This document shows, piece after piece, positions 8,853 through 16,639 of a DNA stretch of 64,000 nucleotides. The number at the start of each line of letters is the position of its first letter. Positions within the stretch are counted from its first letter, which is position 1. Origin of the DNA: Vibrio sp. RE88 (lineage in GTDB: Bacteria; Pseudomonadota; Gammaproteobacteria; Enterobacterales; Vibrionaceae); assembly GCF_013113835.1 (NCBI RefSeq), contig NZ_VTYQ01000017.1:43929-107928 (forward strand). The letters are read 5' to 3'. The notes beneath the pieces were generated by a model that saw only the letters and a list, made by a program, of their open reading frames with translations, had not been told where the DNA came from and made no database searches. A program made the position numbers and the translations under genes.

Positions 8853-9389
8853 TTACGACGATTCATTCGCACAATCGAAACATTTAGTGACGCTCTTTTG
8901 CAGCAAGAGGGAGTTAGGGTAAGTAATCACGTTGCCTTCAGGGTGTTTAATCAGGGTATGAAACATACGTATATCGAGAATGGTCCCCTCAATATCTTCC
9001 CCGTCGGCAACTTTAATCGCATCGCCAATCCGATATGGAAAAACAAAGAAAATCAGAAAGCTGGCTGTAATGTTGCTCAAGATAGACCACTGAGCAATAA
9101 AGCCAACACCAAGAACAGTAAAAACAGACGAAAGAAAAATTGAAAAACTTCCATAGCCAATCCCACTAGCAATTAGATAAACAGCGAATAGGAAACCGAA
9201 GTAGATCAGGCTGAAGCAACGCTTAATAAACAGGGTACGACTTAGGCCAACTTTCTTAGCAACCGCCAGCGTCGTAATCGCTTTGTCCGTAAAACGAACC
9301 ATGATCCAATAGATAATGATAAATGTCAGTGCGAGCAGAATATCGTACTCCTTAAGCACCGCAAAAAACCTCGCCACATTTTCCAGCAT
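8853..9389 (-). CDS. Small MscS-family mechanosensitive channel protein
   Basis: I use the start at 9389 (178 residues), which has GGAGAT just upstream, rather than the longer frame. Three membrane segments are visible (about 15-40, 55-75 and 80-110). The third carries a Gly/Ala/Ser-rich pore-like helix, FTVLGVGFIAQWSILSNITA. It is followed by the MscS beta-domain start FPYRIGDAIKVADGEDIEGTI and the TYPNSLLLQKSV motif. The C-terminus stops soon after the beta domain, so it lacks the usual cytoplasmic alpha/beta cage. It is a short MscS-like channel or channel relative. Confidence 0.85.
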   Translation of the reverse strand: MLENVARFFAVLKEYDILLALTFIIIYWIMVRFTDKAITTLAVAKKVGLSRTLFIKRCFSLIYFGFLFAVYLIASGIGYGSFSIFLSSVFTVLGVGFIAQWSILSNITASFLIFFVFPYRIGDAIKVADGEDIEGTILDIRMFHTLIKHPEGNVITYPNSLLLQKSVTKCFDCANESS

Positions 9390-9702
9390 GATGATCTCCT
9401 CTCGATTTCTGGGTTCAATCATGCCGGAACTGCACTGAAAATTTATCAACGGCGGATAGCCATTTAATAAAATCACTATCTAAGAGGAACAAGGACTCCC
9501 ACATAAGCTCAATGCATCCACCTTTAGGTCAGTCAAACAGATAAAGTACCGATAAAATAAATATCAAAACACTGATATATAAGGATTTATATTTTTATTT
9601 CCAGCAAATAGCTTGATGAGATATTGCTAACGATTCGGTAATTAAAACCCGTTCGGATTAGGAAATAATGCACTCCTGTTCAACCTACATCAGGAATCTA
9701 CT
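9390..9702. other. Intergenic stretch with no recognised gene
   Basis: AT-rich sequence between the MscS-like start and two very short ORFs. I see no RNA gene, no strong hairpin and no convincing ORF. It must contain the promoter of the minus-strand MscS-like gene. Confidence 0.5.
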
Positions 9703-9786
9703 ATGACCTTTATCGCTATTAAATTGCTTTTTGTCCTTGCCACACAGCTACGTAAAAAATATCGAGCTAGCCGCGTGCAAGCTTAA
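9703..9786 (+). CDS. Possible 27-codon small ORF
   Basis: An ATG at 9703 opens a 27-residue frame (MTFIAIKLLFVLATQLRKKY and seven more) ending with TAA at 9786. It has a short hydrophobic N-terminus and a basic tail, and CAGGAA lies about 9 nt upstream. It could be a real small membrane peptide, a leader, or part of the decayed MarC locus that follows. I cannot decide between these. Confidence 0.3.
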   Translation: MTFIAIKLLFVLATQLRKKYRASRVQA

Positions 9787-9792
9787 TCGACA

Positions 9793-9906
9793 ATGCTCAG
9801 CCTTTTGATCACCCAATTTCTTATGCTCTGGGCAATCGTCGACCCTATCGGTACCGTCCCGATCTACATATCACAGCCAACAACAACTAGGTTGTTGGCT
9901 TTGTAA
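9793..9906 (+). pseudogene. MarC-family remnant, first about 28 codons only
   Basis: The frame from ATG 9793 encodes LLITQFLMLWAIVDPIGTVP, which matches the first membrane helix and the DP(I/L)GN(I/V)P signature of MarC/YhgN-family membrane proteins (normally about 200 residues). After YISQ the frame runs into a perfect 10-bp inverted repeat and stops at TAA 9904-9906. The rest of a MarC protein is absent, so this looks like the 5' stump of a deleted gene. An intact TerC gene begins 63 bp later. Confidence 0.55.
9875..9900. repeat. Perfect inverted repeat at the MarC truncation point
   Basis: AGCCAACAAC (9875-9884) and GTTGTTGGCT (9891-9900) form a 10-bp perfect stem with a 6-nt loop. It lies exactly where similarity to MarC ends. 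It is followed by TTGTAATA rather than a T run, so it is only a weak terminator candidate. Confidence 0.6.
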
Positions 9907-9969
9907 TACTGCTGATTAGGCTGCGTACGTTTGCTACCTCCTCTCACTAATCATTAACTGGTTATCGCT

Positions 9970-10710
9970 ATGAATTTAGACATTGCCGTTATCTTCGGCA
10001 CTTTGCTGGCACTGGAAATTATCCTCGGTGTCGACAACATCGTTTTCATTTCCATCTTGTGTGAACGACTCCCCATCCACCTTCGCAGGCGTGTGCGAAA
10101 CCTTGGTATTGGACTCGCCGTGGTGTCACGAATCGGCTTGGTGTTCTCAATCAGTTGGTTGATGTCTCTGACAGAACCTTTGTTCACCATCAGTGAATAT
10201 GACTTCACAGGTAAGGCGCTCATATTGCTATTGGGTGGGCTGTTTTTGCTACTTAAAAGTTTGCACGAATTGTGGCACTGGCTGGGGGCTAAAACCCAAA
10301 CCCATTCGCGTACATTAAGCACTGGTGTGGCCGTCATCATTCTACAAATCATTGCGGTGGATGCCGTATTCTCTATCGACTCAATCATCACCGCGGTAGG
10401 CTTGACTAACGACATCAATATCATGATCGCAGCAATCATCATCTCAGCATTAATCATGATGGTATTCGCCGATAAAATTCAGGGGGCAATATCGAAGTAC
10501 CCTGGGCTAAAAACTTTAGCGCTGCTGTTTTTGGTGCTTCTTGGTGGGCTATTGATTGCCGAGGGGGTAGGTATTGTGGTCAACAAAGGCTATGTCTACG
10601 TCGCGATGGCATTCGGATTGATTCTGGAAGGTTGCCATATCTTGCTGAGCAAGCGTAAAGCGACCAACAGTCAGGTTAACGCTGCAAATGATTTGAATCA
10701 GTTGGGCTAA
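9970..10710 (+). CDS. TerC-family integral membrane protein (YgdQ-like)
   Basis: This 246-residue protein has about seven membrane segments. It carries the paired acidic TerC signatures ALEIILGVDNIVFISIL (15-31) and a second one, VDAVFSIDSIITAVGLT (about 136-152). These Glu/Asp-bearing helices are the hallmark of the family, which is linked to metal (Mn/Ca) export or to metalation of secreted proteins. Its size matches YgdQ/YoaE-N-type proteins without CBS domains. A strong hairpin terminator follows. No yybP-ykoY-like leader could be recognised upstream. Confidence 0.9.
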   Translation: MNLDIAVIFGTLLALEIILGVDNIVFISILCERLPIHLRRRVRNLGIGLAVVSRIGLVFSISWLMSLTEPLFTISEYDFTGKALILLLGGLFLLLKSLHELWHWLGAKTQTHSRTLSTGVAVIILQIIAVDAVFSIDSIITAVGLTNDINIMIAAIIISALIMMVFADKIQGAISKYPGLKTLALLFLVLLGGLLIAEGVGIVVNKGYVYVAMAFGLILEGCHILLSKRKATNSQVNAANDLNQLG

Positions 10711-10737
10711 GCCCTCGACTACCGAACAGAAAACAAA

Positions 10738-10764
10738 AACGCCGGAATCACTCCGGCGTTTTTT
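10738..10764. terminator. Bidirectional intrinsic terminator
   Basis: AACGCCGGA (10738-10746) pairs with TCCGGCGTT (10752-10760) around ATCAC and is followed by TTTT. On the other strand the stem is followed by TTTGTTT. It serves the TerC gene and the convergent CadC-like gene. Confidence 0.85.
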
Positions 10765-10767
10765 CAT

Positions 10768-12237
10768 TTACTGCTCTGGGCTTATATCTTCAAGAATAGG
10801 GTCTAAGTTACTGTCAAAAAACAGTGGCCCTGCCAGATTGAGGGCTCGCATAGAAGAATTACTCTGAGTCGCTTTTAAGTACAGCTCTTTAGCACCGCCA
10901 ATGTTTCCTCTCGCTTCTTCTGCTTTTGCCAGCAAAATGTAGGTCAGATTAGATTGCTGCTGGTAAGGCATGGATAACAAAATACGTGAAGCAAGCCTAG
11001 GGTCATCTTTAGTGAGTGCCATAATCGCATTTGCTTCATAAATTCTTGGTGAAGCGCCTTCCTGCAGCCTCTCAACTAATGCGGGTTCATAAAGCTGATT
11101 GAGCTGAGCGATCTTTGCACTCTTATTTTCCTCATCGGTAAAGAATACATTCATCACCTCGCCGATGTAGTTCACCGCAATCACCATCGAATTATCAGGT
11201 GACGCTTCTTTCGCGGCTCTGAATCGGTTCAAAGACCCCATAAAATCGAAATTTTTGTACAACAAGCCAATGCCATTCATCATATTTTCGAGCGTCTGTG
11301 GGTCACGTGGCATTTCTTCTAACGTGAGTAAAATATCGCGCTTAGGCACCTCAATGAACATCGAGCTGAGTACGTCATCCAGCATTGCCAAAAAGGTCGC
11401 ATGAAATAGAGATAGGTCAGTGGAATAACGTCGATTTAAATGTGTTTGCTCAGATACGCGATTGTAATACTTCATCGCCAGCTTTTGCTTGCCATCTTTA
11501 CCTTGCTTGAGCTTGAAGCTTAGCTCAACCGCAGCCAGTTTAGAATGAGGCTCTTCGTTCACAATACGGATATTGCTGTAATAGTCGAGATACTCCATGA
11601 ACTTGGTCACCATGCCATACAGCTCCGGAGATTCTTCAATTTCAGGGCTGAGATTAAGCACCACATAACGTGATTCGTAATGCTGAATGTTATCGACCGC
11701 TTGATGTTGATGGTCAGCTTCTGAAGTGGAGTTTGCCCAGTGATTTGCGATGAAGCCGGCTTGCAGCACCACAACCACACCTAAAGCCCAGGTAAGATAG
11801 CTACGCTTGGAGCGTGCAGGTTTGTCAGCGACGAAAGTCGTCGGTGCCACAACTTCTTCGTCTGATTCTACCAAGTCATTGGCTGTTGAAGGCGACGATA
11901 CTTCCAGCTTTTCGACTGTCACTTCAGCGTCAAACTTGTAACCGCGCTTTGGCACAGTCACAACATAATTTTTGTGAGATTCCGTTTTGTTTTTAAGGAC
12001 CTTGCGCAGCTCAAATACTGCTTGGGTCACGACCTGATCCGTCAGGATTGTTCCATTCCAGACATGCTCGATCAGTTCATCACGAGTATGTGTCTGCCCC
12101 GGATACTGACAAAAGAACTCAAGTAGCTTAGATAGCCTTCTATCAATATTAACCGTTTCGTCAGCAAAAAAAATCTGCCCTTCGTTTGGAACAAAGCGCC
12201 ATTCATCAACAATAAAACAGGTACCTTTCTCTAACAT
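10768..12237 (-). CDS. CadC/ToxR-type membrane-anchored winged-helix regulator
   Basis: This 489-residue one-component regulator has an OmpR/PhoB-type winged helix at residues about 10-105 (DRRLSKLLEFFCQ, HVWNGT, VVTVPKRGYKF). A variable linker follows, then one membrane helix (about 147-166) and a periplasmic domain of about 320 residues with TPR-like helices near its end. Length and order match CadC, which senses low pH and induces decarboxylase genes. Its neighbours are an HdeA-like protein and histidine decarboxylase. I infer that it controls an acid response, but the signal it senses is not visible in the sequence. Confidence 0.85.
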   Translation of the reverse strand: MLEKGTCFIVDEWRFVPNEGQIFFADETVNIDRRLSKLLEFFCQYPGQTHTRDELIEHVWNGTILTDQVVTQAVFELRKVLKNKTESHKNYVVTVPKRGYKFDAEVTVEKLEVSSPSTANDLVESDEEVVAPTTFVADKPARSKRSYLTWALGVVVVLQAGFIANHWANSTSEADHQHQAVDNIQHYESRYVVLNLSPEIEESPELYGMVTKFMEYLDYYSNIRIVNEEPHSKLAAVELSFKLKQGKDGKQKLAMKYYNRVSEQTHLNRRYSTDLSLFHATFLAMLDDVLSSMFIEVPKRDILLTLEEMPRDPQTLENMMNGIGLLYKNFDFMGSLNRFRAAKEASPDNSMVIAVNYIGEVMNVFFTDEENKSAKIAQLNQLYEPALVERLQEGASPRIYEANAIMALTKDDPRLASRILLSMPYQQQSNLTYILLAKAEEARGNIGGAKELYLKATQSNSSMRALNLAGPLFFDSNLDPILEDISPEQ

Positions 12238-12333
12238 ATTTGGAAATCTCGCCCCTATTGTTTCGTTAATTCAGATTAAAGATAGTATACAATTAGATGA
12301 TTTTGTTGGATTTATTATCAATTCTTATCGACT

Positions 12334-12594
12334 TCATTGTCGTTCTACCCAATGGCTCACAAAAGCAGACTCTGATCGAATCAATTCTATGTGAAGATCT
12401 TCTATATCCAGTCCATAAATAGGTTTTGGTAGCTTCAGTAATTCATCCTGTTCACTGGTCAGCCCAACATCGTTCACACCAAAGGCAAGAACGACAACAG
12501 ACAAGGTTTTAGCGGTTAAATTTAGCATCTCATTACCATCGAAGTTCGGAACCAAAGCTCCACGAATACCGAAAAGAGAAAGCATTCTATTCAT
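12334..12594 (-). CDS. Hypothetical small protein upstream of the CadC-like gene
   Basis: This frame of 86 residues (or 83 from the Met at 12585, which has a better upstream GGAT) has no recognised family. It contains a moderately hydrophobic stretch near residues 29-42 (KTLSVVVLAFGVND) and an acidic C-terminal half. It is oriented with the CadC-like regulator and lies 96 bp before it. ToxR-type regulators are often accompanied by a small membrane partner such as ToxS, but nothing here shows homology to one. Confidence 0.45.
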   Translation of the reverse strand: MNRMLSLFGIRGALVPNFDGNEMLNLTAKTLSVVVLAFGVNDVGLTSEQDELLKLPKPIYGLDIEDLHIELIRSESAFVSHWVERQ

Positions 12595-12742
12595 CCACTA
12601 ACGCATGTCATAAAAATAGAATAATTAAATAATTCATAAGGATATGACGAAAATTGGATGTTTTGTTTATCTTAGTTTTATCTTTTTTATCTTGTTACAC
12701 ACTAGTCTGTTGCCTTAATTAAATAGTCCTAAGGAGATAGAT

Positions 12743-13066
12743 GTGAAAAAGCCTTTCACCGTTCTCATACTTGCAGCGGTATTCGGTGTTGTTGGCTACA
12801 GCAGCGTGAAAAGCTATGCCGAGTGCGAGGATCAGGAGATACTCTCCGTCGATAAAATGACCTGTGAGCAGTTCAACGAACTGGAATTGCAGACTCAACC
12901 TGTCGTGATGGAATATCTCTTGTCATGGAATTACAACGCGGATGAAGTCGCCGTTATTATTGAAAGCAACGGAATTGAAGCGTATATCGATGAACTGGCG
13001 CAGCAATGCCGAGACACACCAGATATCATGTTGCATGATATTGTTGTCGACGAGCATCACTCATAG
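12743..13066 (+). CDS. HdeA-like periplasmic acid-stress protein
   Basis: The 107-residue protein starts at GTG 12743, with AAGGAG 8 nt upstream. Residues 1-26 form a signal peptide ending SYA. The mature part contains MTCEQFNELELQTQPVVM (39-56), which matches the WTCEDFLAVDESFQPTA region of HdeA. Cys41 and Cys89 are 48 residues apart and could form the single HdeA-type disulfide. HdeA is an acid-activated periplasmic chaperone. The gene is convergent with histidine decarboxylase and near a CadC-like regulator, which supports an acid-stress role. Sequence identity to HdeA is low. Confidence 0.7.
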   Translation: MKKPFTVLILAAVFGVVGYSSVKSYAECEDQEILSVDKMTCEQFNELELQTQPVVMEYLLSWNYNADEVAVIIESNGIEAYIDELAQQCRDTPDIMLHDIVVDEHHS

Positions 13067-13081
13067 ATTATCCGCTATCAG

Positions 13082-13103
13082 AAAAGGGCGCTCAGGCCCT
13101 TTT
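13082..13103. terminator. Bidirectional terminator between the HdeA-like gene and hdc
   Basis: AAAAGGGC (13082-13089) pairs with GCCCTTTT (13096-13103) around GCTCAG. The downstream sequence CATTTTTT on the plus strand supports intrinsic termination, and A-rich sequence upstream would serve the minus strand. Confidence 0.8.
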
Positions 13104-13109
13104 CATTTT

Positions 13110-14270
13110 TTACTCTTCGGAGAGTGTCACCTCTGTATAAGCTTGCTCACTCATCAAGTCATCCAAAACCTGATTCAGCTTACTTCGATTTCTCACTGTC
13201 TGACCTGCGATAATGATGTGAGCCATACCATTTGCAACGGCAAGATGGTGCTTTCTCCAAATGGCTTCAGAAGGCTTAGGGAATACTACGATGGTTGAAT
13301 TGGCGTTTCGCCAGGCTGGAATATTATGCTTGTTAAGTACCTGAACCGTTTCTTCTGCCAGTTCAAGACAGCTTTGAATTCGCTCTCTTTTTTCTTGTTC
13401 GCTGGTGCTTCGAATAAACTTCCACAGAAACAAAGGCGTTAAGCCATTACGCGAGCCCGTCAGCGTTTTATCTGGTGCAGCAATGTATTCAATCTGATGG
13501 CTAATCTTATCGGTGTGCTCTTTTAAGGCCAGCACCATGCCACACGGAATCGGTGACCCCAGCATCTTATGGCCAGACACAGATATTGAGTCAATGCCGT
13601 CTCTGAATGAAAACTTGGGCGGGTTGTCTACGTAAGGAATTATCATGCCGTGAAACGCGGCGTCCGCATGTAAGTAGTACTGATCGCGGCTAAAACCTGC
13701 ATTATACAATCGAGCCTGAATCTGCTCTAAGTTATCTATTGCTCCGGACATGGTTGTGCCAATATTGGCGAAGATAATCGGTGGTTTATTCGGGTTTTCC
13801 TTAAGAGCGGACTCTAGCGCGTCATAATCCATTTCGCCATTCGCCTGAGACTCTACAACACAGTGTTCGACGTTGAGAAAGCGAACAATCTTCATCACCG
13901 AATAGTGAGTATCCTTAGAGAAATACACTACACCGTCAGGGAAGCGTTCACGTGCCAGGTAGCATCCGTACATATTGCCTTCAGTGCCACCATTGGTGAC
14001 ATAGCCCCAAGCTTTTTCTGAGTTGGTATGAAACAGCTGACAAAAGTACTCAACAACATCCTGTTCAAACTGAAAGGTATTCATTGGGTAGTTCGACGTT
14101 TCCGCCCAGTCACCAACGTTGTTAATGGAAAACTGGAAGAAAGACGATAAGTCCTGATAGTCGTAATCTGTCGCAACTGGATATCCCAACATCTGATGTT
14201 GGCTGTCGAGGCAAACTTTGTAAAACTCCCTAAGTCTTTGAGTATCATCATAAGAAAGTGGCATGTTCAA
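13110..14270 (-). CDS. hdc: Pyridoxal-phosphate histidine decarboxylase
   Basis: This 386-residue group II PLP decarboxylase has the length and sequence character of the bacterial histidine decarboxylases of Morganella, Photobacterium and Vibrio anguillarum. The PLP Lys is in SVSGHKMLGSP (K235), with DTHYS (His122, expected to stack on the ring) and HADAAFHG (Asp203). It converts histidine to histamine and CO2 and consumes a cytoplasmic proton. No histidine/histamine antiporter or hisS paralog is adjacent, unlike the usual hdc cluster. Histamine could also feed a siderophore, but no siderophore genes are near. The HdeA-like and CadC-like neighbours favour acid resistance. Confidence 0.88.
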   Translation of the reverse strand: MNMPLSYDDTQRLREFYKVCLDSQHQMLGYPVATDYDYQDLSSFFQFSINNVGDWAETSNYPMNTFQFEQDVVEYFCQLFHTNSEKAWGYVTNGGTEGNMYGCYLARERFPDGVVYFSKDTHYSVMKIVRFLNVEHCVVESQANGEMDYDALESALKENPNKPPIIFANIGTTMSGAIDNLEQIQARLYNAGFSRDQYYLHADAAFHGMIIPYVDNPPKFSFRDGIDSISVSGHKMLGSPIPCGMVLALKEHTDKISHQIEYIAAPDKTLTGSRNGLTPLFLWKFIRSTSEQEKRERIQSCLELAEETVQVLNKHNIPAWRNANSTIVVFPKPSEAIWRKHHLAVANGMAHIIIAGQTVRNRSKLNQVLDDLMSEQAYTEVTLSEE

Positions 14271-14469
14271 TCCTTTACGTCCGATTTATCGACGTCTAAA
14301 TGCCCTTTTCGACAAGCAATTACAACAATAAATCGAACGCTAAATTCGGATGTGTGACTGGCGATAGAAAACCACTATATTTAGCTGATGAAAGACTAAG
14401 AGAGTAGTTGTTAAAATATTATATATATCAATTATTTCTAGTTAAAAGCATTGATGTGTCTGCGCTTTT

Positions 14470-15000
14470 TCAGGCCCTTAAATAGTGACTTTGAACAATA
14501 GCACCCAGATGAGTTTCACTCTTATGCAGCTTGAAATTCAATGGTTTCACTAAGTCACCAAACAGCGGCGCGCCACCACCAAGTAATACTGGAATCGTAG
14601 TGATGACCATCTCATCAATCAGGTCTCGCTGAAGGAAGCTTTGTACTGTTTTTCCACCATCAATGTAGAGTTCTTTGTAGCCCTGACCATTCAATTCATT
14701 CAACACATCCTTCAGCTCACCTTTGACCAGAAAGACCTTGTCTTCATAACCTTCAGGCACCTTGTCCATTGTATTGCTCAATACAAAAACAGGTTTAGAG
14801 TAATGCCACTCACCACCAAAACCTAATACCACATCCAATGTGTTTCGCCCCATCACAAGTGCATCGACACGCTCCACGATTGCAGAGAACCCCATGTCAT
14901 GATTGTCTGGGTTCGGGACCGAATGCAGCCAATCAAGGCCACCTTCTTTATCCGCGATATACCCGTCTAGACTAGTAGCAATAAACACGATGTTAGACAT
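14470..15000 (-). CDS. RibD-C/dihydrofolate-reductase-like family protein
   Basis: This 176-residue protein begins MSNIVFIATSLDGYIADKEG and contains VMGRNTLDVVLGF, LYIDGGKTVQSFL and LLGGGAPLF. These are typical of the YyaP/YwjB group of RibD C-terminal-domain proteins. Such proteins have a DHFR-like fold and probably reduce an unknown substrate with NADPH. It is divergent from a TetR gene, with a 25-bp palindrome between them, so it is probably the target repressed by that regulator. Confidence 0.85.
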   Translation of the reverse strand: MSNIVFIATSLDGYIADKEGGLDWLHSVPNPDNHDMGFSAIVERVDALVMGRNTLDVVLGFGGEWHYSKPVFVLSNTMDKVPEGYEDKVFLVKGELKDVLNELNGQGYKELYIDGGKTVQSFLQRDLIDEMVITTIPVLLGGGAPLFGDLVKPLNFKLHKSETHLGAIVQSHYLRA

Positions 15001-15041
15001 AAAACAGCTCCGATAGTGATAGATAAAATGAACTCGACACT

Positions 15042-15066
15042 ATTAATTCTACAATGTAGAATTAAT
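15042..15066. promoter_or_regulatory. Perfect palindrome, likely TetR operator
   Basis: ATTAATTCTACA and TGTAGAATTAAT are exact inverted repeats around a single A. The site lies midway in the 91-bp region between the divergent RibD-C and TetR genes, and it suits a TetR dimer controlling both promoters. Confidence 0.8.
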
Positions 15067-15091
15067 GAAAATACTATAACGAGATAACAAA

Positions 15092-15652
15092 ATGACTGTC
15101 AAGAAGAAACGCGGAAGACCAGCAGGAGAAAAAACTCAATTGGGTGAGGAACGCATTCTTTCGGTTGCAAAATCAATGATGAAAGAGCAAGGAAAAATTC
15201 CCAGCATACGGGCACTTGCCAGCGAGTTAGATGTCGATGCGATGGCCATCTACTACTATTTCAAAAACAAAGATGCGCTGCTGGAAGCCATCACGGTTTC
15301 CTTGATTGAAGACATCTATCTGCCTAAGACTAACGAAAACTGGCAGCATGAGCTCACGCAGTTAGCAACCAGCTATGTCCAGTTGTTGAAGAGCTATCCA
15401 GGATTATTGACCACGTTGCTCAGCATGGAATCTGTCAGCCCAGCGATGGTCTTCATTGAGCGTTTCAAATCTATTATCGCACCATTGTCTTTAAGCGAAG
15501 CGGAAGAGCGTAATGCCATTGATCTTTTGGCGGATTACCTTCACGGGTTTGCTTTAGCCCTTAACTGCAACCCTAACACCGACCAACTCGATGAAAACAT
15601 GATGACAGGGCCGCTTTCACTCTATTGCCGAGCTTTAATGTCTGGTCAATAA
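15092..15652 (+). CDS. TetR-family transcriptional regulator
   Basis: The 186-residue protein has a basic N-terminus (KKKRGRPAG). A TetR HTH follows at about residues 20-70 (IRALASELDVDAMAIYYYFKNKDALLEAIT), then a helical ligand domain with a TetR_C-like end. It is divergent from the RibD-C protein gene and probably binds the palindrome between them. The ligand is unknown. Confidence 0.88.
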   Translation: MTVKKKRGRPAGEKTQLGEERILSVAKSMMKEQGKIPSIRALASELDVDAMAIYYYFKNKDALLEAITVSLIEDIYLPKTNENWQHELTQLATSYVQLLKSYPGLLTTLLSMESVSPAMVFIERFKSIIAPLSLSEAEERNAIDLLADYLHGFALALNCNPNTDQLDENMMTGPLSLYCRALMSGQ

Positions 15653-15660
15653 GGTAAGGG

Positions 15661-16536
15661 CTATGCTGCGTAGTGGCAGGGTAAGCAGTTACTCATTTCC
15701 GATTTAAGCCAACTGACGAATGGCTTTCTTAATGGCGAATGATGTTCGGCGGCTTGGATGGCAACATACTTGTGCCCAGTGAGAGAAAACCCCATAGGTG
15801 CGATTAACCGCCCCTGCTGAATGTCATGGTGTACCAGTGGGTAAGAACCTATAGCGATCCCAAGCCCGTCACTGGCCGCCTGCAAACAAAAATAGAAATG
15901 AGCAAAGCTTTGCTGGGATTTTGTTGTGACTCCTGAGAGAGACGAAGCATTTAACCACTCTTGCCACGCTGTTAAACGCGTTTGAGAATGCAGCACCTTG
16001 GCATTTTGTATATCACCTTGAATGCTCTCCCAGTATTCTTTGGTACACACTGGCCCCGCCCACTCTTCCACCAAAGAAGTTATCTGATAGTGCGACGGGA
16101 TCGGGAAATCATCACGACGAATCGCGACATCCAGCCCCGCATTGACGAGATTAATTGGGCCACCTGCCGTGGATAAGCGGACATCCGTCCCTGTTTGAGA
16201 GAAGAATTCGTCCAGCTTGGGCATCAGCCAGCGCATTGTGAGCGTGGGTTCACAAGACACTTCCACAGAGTGAGCATCGAGGCTGTTGAGCTTGGCAACA
16301 CCTGCCGATAAAGCGCCAAACGCCTGCTCGGTATAGCTCTTGAGCAGTTGCCCTTCTTCCGTTAGCACCACATTTCGACCTTGTTTATGAAACAGGCGCT
16401 TATCCAAATACTGCTCTAATGTCTTGATTTGCTTACTGACGGCCCCATGGGTCAGATTGAGCTGCTCTGCTGCCTGCGTATAACTGCTGGACGAGGCGGC
16501 GATGTGGAATGCGTGAAACGCTTTAAGGTGGCGCAT
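15661..16536 (-). CDS. LysR-family regulator (GcvA-like)
   Basis: This 291-residue protein has the GcvA/AmpR-type LysR HTH (about 5-65: HAFHIAASSSSYTQAAEQLNLTHGAVSKQIKTLE) and a substrate-binding domain. It is divergent from a LysE-family exporter across about 100 bp. By analogy with ArgP/LysE it probably activates that exporter in response to an amino acid. No binding site was defined. Confidence 0.87.
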   Translation of the reverse strand: MRHLKAFHAFHIAASSSSYTQAAEQLNLTHGAVSKQIKTLEQYLDKRLFHKQGRNVVLTEEGQLLKSYTEQAFGALSAGVAKLNSLDAHSVEVSCEPTLTMRWLMPKLDEFFSQTGTDVRLSTAGGPINLVNAGLDVAIRRDDFPIPSHYQITSLVEEWAGPVCTKEYWESIQGDIQNAKVLHSQTRLTAWQEWLNASSLSGVTTKSQQSFAHFYFCLQAASDGLGIAIGSYPLVHHDIQQGRLIAPMGFSLTGHKYVAIQAAEHHSPLRKPFVSWLKSEMSNCLPCHYAA

Positions 16537-16639
16537 ATGTGAAATTATCTCACAACTCTATGGCAATACTTTCGATTATAGAAAGGAGGAAAGCTTCCTA
16601 CAATAGCTGCATCTTATAAACAAAATACAAAGGTTCACA

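Noticed and set aside
9906..9969. Possible yybP-ykoY manganese riboswitch before the TerC gene
   Set aside because: The conserved GGGGAGUAG and CUACC-type core elements cannot be found in the expected order, and the leader is too short.
13110..14270. Glutamate decarboxylase, suggested by the acid-stress setting
   Set aside because: At 386 residues, and with its N-terminal and active-site sequence, it matches the short histidine decarboxylases rather than the longer GadA/B.
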